Positions 1-7,912 of a stretch of 64,000 bases of DNA are shown piece after piece. This stretch comes from Arcobacter roscoffensis (GTDB lineage Bacteria > Campylobacterota > Campylobacteria > Campylobacterales > Arcobacteraceae). Location: assembly GCF_024267655.1 (NCBI RefSeq), contig NZ_CP100595.1, positions 2,666,001 to 2,730,000 on the forward strand, written 5' to 3'. The notes beneath the pieces were generated by a model. It was not told the origin of the DNA. It worked only from the letters and a program-made list of their open reading frames with translations, and did not search any database. A program made the position numbers and the translations under genes. The number at the start of each line of letters is the position of its first letter. The first letter of the stretch is position 1.

Positions 1-1605
1 GAAAGTTCTGCTGCTGAGTTAGACTCTATGAAAGATTATGTAAATGAAACAAATAGAATCTTTGGTGATTCTTTAAAAGACTATATAAAAGAAGAGTCAA
101 GATATGATGAAGTTGATATAAATGATTTATCAAGTTATACATCAGCAGAAGCTAGTGGAAAGAAATGTAATCTTGTAAAATATGTTGAATTAGGTTCAAA
201 TTTAGAGTTTTTATCAGATGGTATAGAAATAGTTGATACTCCAGGACTTGATGATCCAGTTATTCAAAGAGAAGAGATTACAAAAGAGTATATTTCAGCA
301 TGTGATATGATGCTTCACCTAATGAATGTATCTCAAAGTGCAACTTTAAAAGATGTAGAATTTATTATTGATGCCCTACTTTATCAAAATATTTCAAAAC
401 TTTTAATAGTTATTACAAGAGCTGATACAGTTTCAAAAGAACAACTTCAAGAAGTTATTGAATATACAAAATCATCTATAAAAAGACAGCTAAAAGCTCA
501 AAACAAAGATTCACAGCTAGACTACATACTAAAAACTATCAAGTTTATACCAATTTCAGGAAAAATGGCTTTACTTCATAGAACAGGTAGAGAACAAGAA
601 GCTTTAGATGCTGGATTTACTATTGAAGATACTGGAATTTTAGAAATTGAAGACTACTTAAAAGAGACACTTTTTGGTTCAAACTCACAAAAAAGTGAGT
701 TAATTGTACAATCTTCTAAAACTCAATTAGCAAGAACTATAGAAAAACAAACAAATGCTTTAAATTACGAGATGAAACTTTTATCAAAATCCAAGGAAGA
801 GCTAAATAAAGAACTTGAAGATTTCAATAAGAAAAAAGCTGTAAATGAAAGAATTTTTACTGCAATGAAAGAAGATATCAACTTTTATAAAAATGATTCA
901 AAAAACTATATTGATTCCCTTGAAACATTTTTACAAAGTGAGCTTATAGATTTACAAACTGTAATAAAACAAAGAGTTATTTCAGATGTGAGATACTCTT
1001 TTGAAAAGTTTAGAAAAAAACCTGAAAACTCAAGAATTAAAGTAATTGTTGAAACAGCAATCAAAGATGGAATTATTGATGTAATTAGAGATTATAGATA
1101 TAAATTTATCAAAAAATCTCAAACTATTGGTGAACAATGTGAGCAGAAATATCATGATTTTGGTTTTTCAATAGGTCACAAAAATGATAACTTTGATGCA
1201 AGAGGATTTTTTCAAGATGACTTTAAAACAGGTTTCTTAACATCAAATAATGAAGTTTTAGTAAATCAAATAACTCAAGCTGTATCAAAAGCAAAAGAGA
1301 AAAAGCTAAATGAACTAGATAGACAAATAGAAGGTTTTATAAAAGGACAATTTAAAGCAATAGAAGAAGATATAAAATCTAAAGCAAAAAAAGTTTCTAC
1401 TTTATTAGTTGAATCATTTTTTGAAACACTAAATGCTCCATTAAAAGCCTTTGAGCAAAAGCTTGAAAATGATGAAAAAATTCTACAAAATCAAATTGAA
1501 TCATTTGAACAAAACAATGAAAATAGAGCTGAACAATCAATTGAAATTCATAAGAAGATAAAAAAACTAGATAATATTTTATCTAATGTAAAAGGACTAC
1601 ACTAA
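1..1605 (+). CDS. Dynamin-like GTPase, DLP1-like (5' end outside window)
   Basis: The reading frame is open from base 1, so the true start and the P-loop (G1) lie upstream of the window. Counting from the ATG at base 28, the G3 motif DTPG is at residues 70-73 and a G4-type TRAD at 130-133. The remaining roughly 300 residues are charged and helical, with coiled-coil character, as in the stalk of bacterial dynamin-like proteins, which bind and remodel membranes using GTP. The stop TAA shares one base with the ATG of the next gene, another dynamin-like GTPase, so the two are surely co-translated. Campylobacter jejuni has such a tandem pair (Cj0411/Cj0412, DLP1/DLP2) that forms a hetero-oligomer. 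The family call is firm; equating it with DLP1 rests on gene order. Confidence 0.85.
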   Translation, partial: ESSAAELDSMKDYVNETNRIFGDSLKDYIKEESRYDEVDINDLSSYTSAEASGKKCNLVKYVELGSNLEFLSDGIEIVDTPGLDDPVIQREEITKEYISACDMMLHLMNVSQSATLKDVEFIIDALLYQNISKLLIVITRADTVSKEQLQEVIEYTKSSIKRQLKAQNKDSQLDYILKTIKFIPISGKMALLHRTGREQEALDAGFTIEDTGILEIEDYLKETLFGSNSQKSELIVQSSKTQLARTIEKQTNALNYEMKLLSKSKEELNKELEDFNKKKAVNERIFTAMKEDINFYKNDSKNYIDSLETFLQSELIDLQTVIKQRVISDVRYSFEKFRKKPENSRIKVIVETAIKDGIIDVIRDYRYKFIKKSQTIGEQCEQKYHDFGFSIGHKNDNFDARGFFQDDFKTGFLTSNNEVLVNQITQAVSKAKEKKLNELDRQIEGFIKGQFKAIEEDIKSKAKKVSTLLVESFFETLNAPLKAFEQKLENDEKILQNQIESFEQNNENRAEQSIEIHKKIKKLDNILSNVKGLH

Positions 1606-3446
1606 TGAGTAAAGCAATAAATATATTAGATAACTTTATTAATGAATTTAAAGATACTTATACAAAAAAAGAAGTAGTTTATGAAAGTGGTTTAGTTGGT
1701 GATATAAAGAAAGTTCAAGACAAACTACTAAATGAAAAGTTTTTACCATCAAGACAACTAGAAGGTATTTTAAAAAAACAAATTAGAAGAGCAAGATACC
1801 CAATGGAAGTAGCTATTACTGGTCAATTTTCAGCAGGTAAATCAACTTTCTTAAATGCCCTACTTTCTAGAAATATCTTACCAACTGGTATTACACCTGT
1901 TACATCAAAGGTAAATTTTATTAACTATGGTGAAGAGTATAAATTAAAAATCACATATTACTCAGGTGCTCATGAATATGCTCCTATTGAAGCTATTGCT
2001 GATTTTACAGATCAAAGACAAGACGAGATGCAAGATATAAAATATCTTACACTTTATGCTCCTATGGATATTTTAAAAGAAATCTCTTTTGTTGATACAC
2101 CAGGTCTTAACTCTCAGTCTCAAAGTGATACAGATACAACAAGAAAAGTTTTAAGAGATGTAGGTGGTATTATTTGGCTTACATTAATTGATAATGCAGG
2201 AAAGAAATCAGAAGCTGACATTTTAGATGAATACATGGCTCACTTTAAAGATAAAACTTTATGTGTATTAAATCAAAAAGATAAATTTTCTCAAGAACAA
2301 ATTGAAACAACTACAAACTATGTAAAAGAAAAGTTTGCAAAATACTTTGCTCAAGTAACTCCAATTTCAGCAAAAATGGCACTTGACTCAAGAGCACATC
2401 ATAAATCAGTACTTATTGAAAACAGTGTTGAGAAAGTTTTAAAAGAGTTCAAAACTGAACTAAATGAAAATTTAGATTGTACTTCACTTGAGTTTTTTAG
2501 ACAAAGATATGATGAGTTTCAAAAACAAATAAAAGAGATTAAGTACCAAGATATTACTTCAAATATGAAGCTTTTACATGATTCAAATATTCAAGAAGTT
2601 TTAGACTTTATTGAGCATACTATAAGACCAAAAGCTCAAGAATCAAAAGAGTATGCAATTAAAAAAGATTTAAAAGGTATTTGTGATATTTTAATCAAAG
2701 AGTATCAAACTATTATTGGGGTATATGATGCCTTAAGTAATATACTAAAAGATTGTGAAAATGATGTTGTAGAAGCCTTAGATAATATTCATAAGAAATA
2801 CTCAAAAGAACTATTTACTATTTATAACTCATTAGAAACTATTATGGAAAAAATGGCTCATGAAACATATAAAAATATCAAAAGAAAAAAAGCTTACAGA
2901 TTTGAAGAGTCACAAGGTGGCTTCTTAAAATCTGAGAAAATTGAAAAAATTGAGTATGAAACATATTGGATTGATGCAGATAATATTTATAAAAATCTAT
3001 TCTACGATGATCAAAAAATAGATAAAATGTTTAAAAGGTCAATCAAACTTTTAAAAAATATAGAATTAAACACAGATGAAGCATTTAGAGAGGTTTACAG
3101 AACTATAAAAAGCGAAGTAGCTAAATGGCAAGAGCCTTATGAACTTATCAGAAAACATAGAGAAATAGCTTCTGATTTAGAGTTCTCAAACACTAGACAT
3201 TTTGCTGCTAAAGTATATGAAAATGTATTAAGATCATACCATAGAGCAATTTTAGAAAATATCTCTGCTTTAAGAAAGAAATTTGCTTATTTTAACGGTG
3301 CTTTTCATACTCTTATATTCAAACTACTCAAGCAACAATTGCTCATTTTGAACAGCAAATACAAGAATCAGAAGACCTTTATAAAAAAGAACCTACTAGA
3401 TTTGCTATTCAACATCCAAGAGAAGATCAAATACTTACAAAGTTAA
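1605..3446 (+). CDS. Dynamin-like GTPase, DLP2-like, frameshifted near the C-terminus
   Basis: This GTPase has a complete active site: P-loop GQFSAGKST at residues 73-81, DTPG at 164-167 and NQKD at 223-226. The family remodels membranes, working with the partner encoded just upstream (one-base overlap). As read, the product has 613 residues, but after about residue 567 the sequence turns into low-quality K/L-rich peptide. The adjacent frame continues with typical amphipathic helical sequence (AHFEQQIQESEDLYKKEP and onward) to a stop at 3635-3637, directly inside a terminator hairpin. The switch falls at the T4 run 3302-3305; one missing T explains it and would restore a protein of about 677 residues. 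It may be a sequencing error, a real mutation, or rarely a slippage site. Confidence 0.85.
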   Translation: MSKAINILDNFINEFKDTYTKKEVVYESGLVGDIKKVQDKLLNEKFLPSRQLEGILKKQIRRARYPMEVAITGQFSAGKSTFLNALLSRNILPTGITPVTSKVNFINYGEEYKLKITYYSGAHEYAPIEAIADFTDQRQDEMQDIKYLTLYAPMDILKEISFVDTPGLNSQSQSDTDTTRKVLRDVGGIIWLTLIDNAGKKSEADILDEYMAHFKDKTLCVLNQKDKFSQEQIETTTNYVKEKFAKYFAQVTPISAKMALDSRAHHKSVLIENSVEKVLKEFKTELNENLDCTSLEFFRQRYDEFQKQIKEIKYQDITSNMKLLHDSNIQEVLDFIEHTIRPKAQESKEYAIKKDLKGICDILIKEYQTIIGVYDALSNILKDCENDVVEALDNIHKKYSKELFTIYNSLETIMEKMAHETYKNIKRKKAYRFEESQGGFLKSEKIEKIEYETYWIDADNIYKNLFYDDQKIDKMFKRSIKLLKNIELNTDEAFREVYRTIKSEVAKWQEPYELIRKHREIASDLEFSNTRHFAAKVYENVLRSYHRAILENISALRKKFAYFNGAFHTLIFKLLKQQLLILNSKYKNQKTFIKKNLLDLLFNIQEKIKYLQS

Positions 3447-3637
3447 AAGCAAACTTTGGATTTGAAAAGATTGAAGACTTTTTAACTTCAAAAAGAAACT
3501 ATTTATATAAAATTGTGAAATACTCAAAAGAGCAGTATTTAGAAATAAATGAAGATAGAATCAAGTTTGTAAGAAATAAAGAAAATGAATATCACGAAAA
3601 AATAAATCACTTAGAAAAAATAAAAGAAGAAATCTAA
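3295..3637 (+). pseudogene. Displaced C-terminal part of the second dynamin-like GTPase
   Basis: This is the frame into which the dynamin-like protein should continue after base 3305. It is open from just after a TAA at 3292-3294 to TAA at 3635-3637 and encodes about 110 residues of charged, coiled-coil-prone sequence, as expected for the stalk tip of this family. It has no start codon context of its own. The bidirectional terminator at 3621-3647 surrounds its stop codon, which argues that this, not the stop at 3446, is the original gene end. Confidence 0.75.
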
Positions 3638-3647
3638 TCTTCTTTTA
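3621..3647. terminator. Bidirectional hairpin terminator
   Basis: A perfect 10-bp inverted repeat (TAAAAGAAGA at 3621-3630, its complement at 3638-3647) has a 7-base loop that contains the displaced stop codon of the dynamin-like gene. A/T tracts on both sides allow it to serve the convergent GNAT gene as well. Confidence 0.75.
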
Positions 3648-4151
3648 TTAAAACTTCAAAGAGTAAATTACTCTTTCCCCTCTTATCTCATCGTAAGCTG
3701 TTTTTTCAAGTTTAAAGCCAAGTGAACTTAAGGCCTTATGTGAAGATAGATTATCTTTTGCAGCAGCAGCTATGGCTCTTTTCTGTCCAAGACCTTTTAT
3801 CTGCTCTATTTGCTCTAATCCAATTTCTTTTGCATAGCCTTTACCCCAAGATTTTTCTTCTAAAATAAAGCCTATTTCATAATCTTGTTCATCCAAATAA
3901 TCACAAGATAAGATACCAGCTAAACCTATTATACTTTGCTTCTCTTTTTCTATTAATACTGAAAGTCCAGTATTTTTGTCAAAATTTCCTTTATTTTTTA
4001 AAAACTCTTTTGTTTCTTCTTTTGAAAAACCTGATGAACCAAAAGTATTTTCTACTACCTTAGTATTTGAAAATATTTTTTCATGTAAAATATCAAAATC
4101 TTCTACTCTCATAGTTCTTAAAATTAATCTTTTTGTATTTAGTATTTCCAT
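3648..4151 (-). CDS. GNAT family N-acetyltransferase (RimJ/RimL-like)
   Basis: The 167-residue length and fold signature match single-domain GNAT acetyltransferases of the RimJ/RimL/Acetyltransf_3 type, which move an acetyl group from acetyl-CoA to an amine, often a protein N-terminus or a small molecule. It opens with the typical 'LNTKRLILRTM' strand, has a central 'YEIGFILEEKSWGKGYAKE' block, which is the acetyl-CoA pyrophosphate-binding loop (core WGKGYA), and ends with the 'HKALSSLGFKLEKTAY' strand-helix unit. The substrate cannot be told from sequence. It is divergent from the YgjP-like gene and convergent with the dynamin pair. Confidence 0.85.
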   Translation of the reverse strand: MEILNTKRLILRTMRVEDFDILHEKIFSNTKVVENTFGSSGFSKEETKEFLKNKGNFDKNTGLSVLIEKEKQSIIGLAGILSCDYLDEQDYEIGFILEEKSWGKGYAKEIGLEQIEQIKGLGQKRAIAAAAKDNLSSHKALSSLGFKLEKTAYDEIRGERVIYSLKF

Positions 4152-4200
4152 TATTTCTATTTTTTCCTTTAATCTAATGAATTATAACAAATAGTTTTAA

Positions 4201-4206
4201 TATAAT
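4201..4206 (+). promoter_or_regulatory. -10 box TATAAT placed for a leaderless transcript
   Basis: TATAAT ends six bases before the ATG at 4213. Transcription would start at or next to the A of the start codon, and no ribosome binding site fits in the gap. Confidence 0.5.
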
Positions 4207-4212
4207 ACTTCA

Positions 4213-4704
4213 ATGAAATATTTACAACACTACCCAGCAAACCTACAAGAACAGATAAAAACTCTTCTTGAACAAAACAAACTTGATAAATACATAAAAT
4301 CAAAATACCCAACAGCTCATACAGTCAAATCTGACAAAGCCTTATATGAATATGTAAATGAACTAAAAAACCAATACTTCAAAAAATACCAAATCTCAAA
4401 AGTTTTATATGATGGAAAAATAAATGTAATAAATAATGCTTTAGGCATGCATACTTTTGTATCAAGAGTTCAAGGCAATAAACTAAAAGCAAAAAATGAA
4501 ATAAGAGTTGCGACTTTATTTAAAAATACACCTGAAAAATTTTTGGAAATGATTGTAGTTCATGAATTAGCTCATTTAAAACAAAAAGAGCATGATAAAG
4601 CTTTTTATAATTTATGTACATTTATGATGGAAGATTATCACCAAGTGGAGTTTGATTTAAGAGTCTATCTTTTATATATGGATAGGTTTGGGAAGCTTTA
4701 CTAA
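4213..4704 (+). CDS. YgjP-like zinc metallopeptidase/hydrolase (M48-related, DUF45)
   Basis: This 163-residue protein carries the gluzincin signature HELAH in 'VVHELAHLKQKEHDKAFY', followed by a second histidine in EHDKAF, the arrangement found in the YgjP/SprT-like DUF45 group. These are small cytosolic zinc proteins; E. coli YgjP has been reported as a UTP pyrophosphatase, though peptidase-like folds dominate the family. The substrate here is unknown. The gene stands alone, has no visible Shine-Dalgarno sequence, and may be translated from a leaderless mRNA. It ends at a strong bidirectional terminator shared with the convergent nitrite reductase gene. Confidence 0.8.
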   Translation: MKYLQHYPANLQEQIKTLLEQNKLDKYIKSKYPTAHTVKSDKALYEYVNELKNQYFKKYQISKVLYDGKINVINNALGMHTFVSRVQGNKLKAKNEIRVATLFKNTPEKFLEMIVVHELAHLKQKEHDKAFYNLCTFMMEDYHQVEFDLRVYLLYMDRFGKLY

Positions 4705-4710
4705 GAAAAT

Positions 4711-4736
4711 TAAATAGAAGGAAAACCTTCTATTTA
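4711..4736. terminator. Bidirectional hairpin terminator
   Basis: A perfect 11-bp stem (TAAATAGAAGG at 4711-4721 with its complement at 4726-4736) and an AAAA loop lie between two convergent genes; the stop of the minus-strand gene lies inside the right arm. Confidence 0.85.
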
Positions 4737-6304
4737 TCTAATTCTACTGTGTTTAAATAGTCTTTAAATGTAGCTTGACCTAAGTTATCAGTTTTATAAG
4801 CACTTACTAAATCAGAAATAAAATCAACTACTTTTGTAGCTTCTACTTTTACGCCTGCTTTATGTGCTATTCTACTTCCTTTTTCACCTTCTAAGTGACC
4901 ACCAAGAAGTACATCATAACCTTCAACTCTATTTCCATCTTCATCTCTAACTTTAGTTCCAACTAAACCTATATCAGAAATTTGTGGTTGAGAACAACCA
5001 TTTCCACATCCTGAAATAGCAATCATTACAGCTTCATTGAAATCTGGGTTTTTCTCTTCAAGTTCAACTACAACTTTTTTAGCATATTCTTTAGTTTCAG
5101 TAATACCAAACTTACAGAACTCTCTTCCTGTACATGATTGAAGTCTTGCTCTAAATACTGATGGTGCATATGGATAGCCAAGTGCATCAAATTCGTCTGC
5201 TAAATTTTGAGCAACTTCATCTTTTACACCATATACAATAAAGTTTTGAGTAGAAGTTAAAGCAATACCACCTGCATTATATTTTTTACAAATGTCAGCC
5301 ATAGCTTTGAAGTCAACACCTGCAACTCTACCTGAGTTTGTAGCAAATCCGACAAATGATTCACCTTCATTTTTAGCCTTATGAATTCCAAACTGATGTC
5401 TATCTTCCATAGGAGTAATTTTTGGTTCAACTAAACCTTCTTGTAAAGAGTATCCAAGTTTTGACTCAATTTCTGCTACAAACTTTTCTAATCCCCACTC
5501 ATTAACTAAGTGTCTAACTCTTGCTTTGTTTCTGTTATGTCTGTTTCCATTATCTCTAAAAATTTCAGCACATACAATAGCCACATCTTTAACTTGCTCA
5601 GGTTTTACATATCTATTTGCTCTATATGCAATTTGCTTAGATTTTGAAAGTCCACCTGCAAGTGTTAAGTCAAATAAAACTTCGCCATTTTCATCTTTAA
5701 ATGCAGTAAACGCTACATCTTGAATCTCATGAGCTGCTGCATGAGTAGAACATCCTGAAACACCAATTTTATATTTTCTTGGGAAGTTACAGAATCTATC
5801 TTCATTTTCATCAAAATAAGTATCAACTTCTTTTGCGATAATACTTGCATCTATAATCTCATTTGGATCAATTCCACCAAGAGGTGAAGTCATAATAGGT
5901 CTTGGTCCATCACCTGATGCCATTCTTGATGTTAAACCAACAGAATCTAATAGTTCAAAAATTGCAGGAATGTCTTTGATTTCTATAAAGTGAAACTGTA
6001 CATTTTGTCTATCTGTAAAATCAACTAAACCTTGTGCATAGTCTTGACCGATTTTAGCCATTACATCTAATTGCTCAGTTGTCATTTTTGCATCTGTTAA
6101 TTTAATTCTTTTCATAAAGTATGCTTTATCTTCTGTACCCTCAGCATTAATATGTGGATACATACCATACCATTTTAAAAGTCCAATGTATTCATCTTTT
6201 AAAGGTACACCTTCTTTTGCTTGTTTAAACATATCATCTACTACTCTTAAAGGGTTTCTTGAAGCCTTTAACTGCTCTAAAGCTGATAACTCTTTTTCTG
6301 CCAT
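4730..6304 (-). CDS. nirA: Ferredoxin-type nitrite/sulfite reductase (siroheme and 4Fe-4S)
   Basis: The 524-residue protein has the two-repeat architecture of assimilatory nitrite and sulfite reductases. The cysteine pairs for the 4Fe-4S/siroheme centre are visible: C391-x5-C397 in 'CTGREFC' and C433-x3-C437 in 'SGCGNGC'. Such enzymes carry out six-electron reduction of nitrite to ammonia or sulfite to sulfide in the cytoplasm. The N-terminal half has the ferrodoxin-like region 'GLVDFTDRQNVQFHFIEI' that contacts siroheme. It starts at ATG with an AGGAGAAT-type ribosome site and is monocistronic. Sequence alone does not separate nitrite from sulfite specificity, so the symbol is provisional; no uptake or regulatory gene for nitrate or sulfate sits next to it. 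Confidence 0.85.
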   Translation of the reverse strand: MAEKELSALEQLKASRNPLRVVDDMFKQAKEGVPLKDEYIGLLKWYGMYPHINAEGTEDKAYFMKRIKLTDAKMTTEQLDVMAKIGQDYAQGLVDFTDRQNVQFHFIEIKDIPAIFELLDSVGLTSRMASGDGPRPIMTSPLGGIDPNEIIDASIIAKEVDTYFDENEDRFCNFPRKYKIGVSGCSTHAAAHEIQDVAFTAFKDENGEVLFDLTLAGGLSKSKQIAYRANRYVKPEQVKDVAIVCAEIFRDNGNRHNRNKARVRHLVNEWGLEKFVAEIESKLGYSLQEGLVEPKITPMEDRHQFGIHKAKNEGESFVGFATNSGRVAGVDFKAMADICKKYNAGGIALTSTQNFIVYGVKDEVAQNLADEFDALGYPYAPSVFRARLQSCTGREFCKFGITETKEYAKKVVVELEEKNPDFNEAVMIAISGCGNGCSQPQISDIGLVGTKVRDEDGNRVEGYDVLLGGHLEGEKGSRIAHKAGVKVEATKVVDFISDLVSAYKTDNLGQATFKDYLNTVELDK

Positions 6305-6682
6305 ATTATTCTCCTGAATTAAATATCTATTAACTTAATATATCAAAATTTATTGTCATTATAGCTACTTTTTCTAAAAATGTCATTAATATTAATCTTG
6401 ATTAATTTAATAAAGTATATCCAAAAAGCTATTTTTATAGTATTTATAGAAAGTATTTATATATGATTAATATTGTCAAGTATGACTTTTTTAGGATTTT
6501 TATTAATACTTACGATGAAAAAGAGTTTTGCAATTTATAATTTGAATTTAAGGAAGTCTCTTTAAATAGGCTCTTGTAAGTAGTAAAGTCACTTTAAGTT
6601 TACTTTCAGCTATATTCATAGATTTATAGTTTATAATTTTACTAAATAAAGCTCTTATTTTATATTAATATGGAGATTAAAA
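6305..6682. other. 378-bp divergent intergenic region without a gene
   Basis: This region separates the nitrite/sulfite reductase gene from the oxygenase cassette. It is very AT-rich. I see a 12-bp palindrome ATTAATATTAAT at 6385-6396, and ATATTAATC at 6389-6397 recurs inverted as GATTAATAT at 6465-6473. A 16-codon frame at 6514-6564 is not convincing as a gene. A GGAG motif seven bases before the TTG at 6683 serves the cassette. No RNA gene is recognised. Confidence 0.5.
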
Positions 6683-6913
6683 TTGTCAATTGTATTTTTA
6701 GATAAATATATTGATGGTTACATGATAGAAGATCCTATCATTGAAACTATATATGACATAGTTTTTAATGTAAAAAGAAAAAACTATGACGGTGCATATA
6801 AGCTTATGCAACAACACCAAATATCTTTTGAAAACATAGTATCACGAACACAAAAATTAAAACTACATGACCTTACAGAATTTGCAGACTATGTAATAAA
6901 ATATCTTAAATAA
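6683..6913 (+). CDS. Small protein of unknown function, oxygenase cassette (paralogue 1)
   Basis: I do not recognise this 76-residue protein. It starts at TTG, supported by GGAG seven bases upstream. It has no signal peptide or membrane segment. Predicted structure is helical, with the core pattern I-IxxIVFxVKxKxYDxAxxLMxxxxIxxxxIVxRTxKLK-xxL-xxAxxI. The same pattern recurs in the 68-residue protein encoded at 7692-7898, so the two are paralogues on either side of a 2-oxoglutarate oxygenase gene. Spacing to the oxygenase ATG is 12 bases, with AAAGAAA upstream, which suggests one transcript. It could be a partner, a substrate or a regulatory subunit of the oxygenase; nothing in the sequence decides this. 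Confidence 0.65.
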   Translation: MSIVFLDKYIDGYMIEDPIIETIYDIVFNVKRKNYDGAYKLMQQHQISFENIVSRTQKLKLHDLTEFADYVIKYLK

Positions 6914-6925
6914 AAAAGAAATAAA

Positions 6926-7681
6926 ATGAAAATTGAAAAAACATTGTCTAATATATTAGATAAAAATAGTATACAAATCAGTAATAATGTGTTCTGTTCA
7001 AAGTTTCTATTTGAACTTGATTTAGAAACTAAACTTATTCCAAATAGTTATTATGATTATCCATTTTTAATAATTGATGATTTTTTATCTAAAGAAGAGT
7101 ATCTTTTAATAAATTATGACCTAATAAATAGTTTTGACTATGAAAAGGCAAAGTTAAAAACACTAGATACTTATCCAAGTAGAGAATTAAATGAAAATAT
7201 TAGAAAGACAAATATTTATAAACTAAAAAAAAGTCATTTAGAAATATACAATAAAAAATTCAAACAACATCAAGCACAAATAGAAGATTATTTTAAGTTA
7301 TGTTTAACGAGTTTTTCAAAACTACAAGTATTAGAGTATTTAAAGGATTCTTTTTACTCTATGCATAGTGATGATTCAAGTATGATTTATGAAAATAAAA
7401 AACTAATTGCATTTAAACCCGTAGCAAGAAATAGAAAACTTTCAAGCGTTCTTTTTACTACATCTTATAGTGAAGAAATACATGATAACATGAGTTTTAA
7501 AGCAGGAGAATTGGTATTTAATTTTTTATTCGATAAAAATGGTGATAATATTACTATCAAACCTAAAGCTGGTCAGATGATTATATTTCCAAGTAATCCA
7601 ATATTTTGTCATGAAGTAAAAAAAGTAGAAGATGGTAGAAGAATATCTTTAGTTCAATGGCATGATGCAATTTTAAATTAA
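6926..7681 (+). CDS. 2-oxoglutarate/Fe(II)-dependent oxygenase
   Basis: The 251-residue protein has the signature of prolyl-hydroxylase-type dioxygenases: the opening 'YPFLIIDDFLSKEEY' strand-helix, the metal site HxD in 'FYSMHSDDSS', and the distal H...R pair in 'FCHEVKKVEDGRRISLVQW', which bind Fe(II) and the 2-oxoglutarate carboxylate. 'KAGQMIIFPS' is the usual strand before the distal histidine. The family hydroxylates peptides or small molecules in the cytoplasm; the substrate is unknown. It sits between two paralogous small proteins with gaps of 12 and 10 bases, so the three genes look like one operon. The small neighbours are obvious candidates for interaction or modification. Confidence 0.75.
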   Translation: MKIEKTLSNILDKNSIQISNNVFCSKFLFELDLETKLIPNSYYDYPFLIIDDFLSKEEYLLINYDLINSFDYEKAKLKTLDTYPSRELNENIRKTNIYKLKKSHLEIYNKKFKQHQAQIEDYFKLCLTSFSKLQVLEYLKDSFYSMHSDDSSMIYENKKLIAFKPVARNRKLSSVLFTTSYSEEIHDNMSFKAGELVFNFLFDKNGDNITIKPKAGQMIIFPSNPIFCHEVKKVEDGRRISLVQWHDAILN

Positions 7682-7691
7682 AGTAGAAATT

Positions 7692-7898
7692 ATGAGTGTT
7701 AATTTTAATATAAGCCCACAAATAAAAGTTCTAATTGAACAAATTGTATTTTTGATTAAAATAAAAGGGGATTATCAAAGTGCTGCAAATATTATGTTAG
7801 AAAACAATATCGACTTAAGCACTTTAATAGGTTGTACATATAAACTAAAAGATAGAGAACTTGCTATACTAACAGATAAAATTCTATTGAGTAAGTAA
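7692..7898 (+). CDS. Small protein of unknown function, oxygenase cassette (paralogue 2)
   Basis: This 68-residue protein aligns over nearly its whole length with the 76-residue protein at 6683-6913: 'IEQIVFLIKIKGDYQSAANI' matches 'IYDIVFNVKRKNYDGAYKL', and both go on to a TxKLK motif and a final amphipathic helix. I do not recognise the family. It is soluble and helical, with no signal peptide. It starts 10 bases after the oxygenase stop. Its stop codon lies inside a bidirectional terminator, so it closes the three-gene cassette. Confidence 0.65.
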   Translation: MSVNFNISPQIKVLIEQIVFLIKIKGDYQSAANIMLENNIDLSTLIGCTYKLKDRELAILTDKILLSK

Positions 7899-7912
7899 AA
7901 ATTTACTTACTC
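7889..7912. terminator. Bidirectional hairpin terminator
   Basis: A long inverted repeat (GAGTAAGTAAA and its complement, nearly touching in the centre) overlaps both stop codons of the convergent genes at 7898 and 7907. Confidence 0.75.

Noticed and set aside
6514-6564. 16-codon frame in the divergent region as a small gene
   Set aside because: It has no ribosome site and no similarity to the neighbouring small proteins, and frames of that length are expected by chance.
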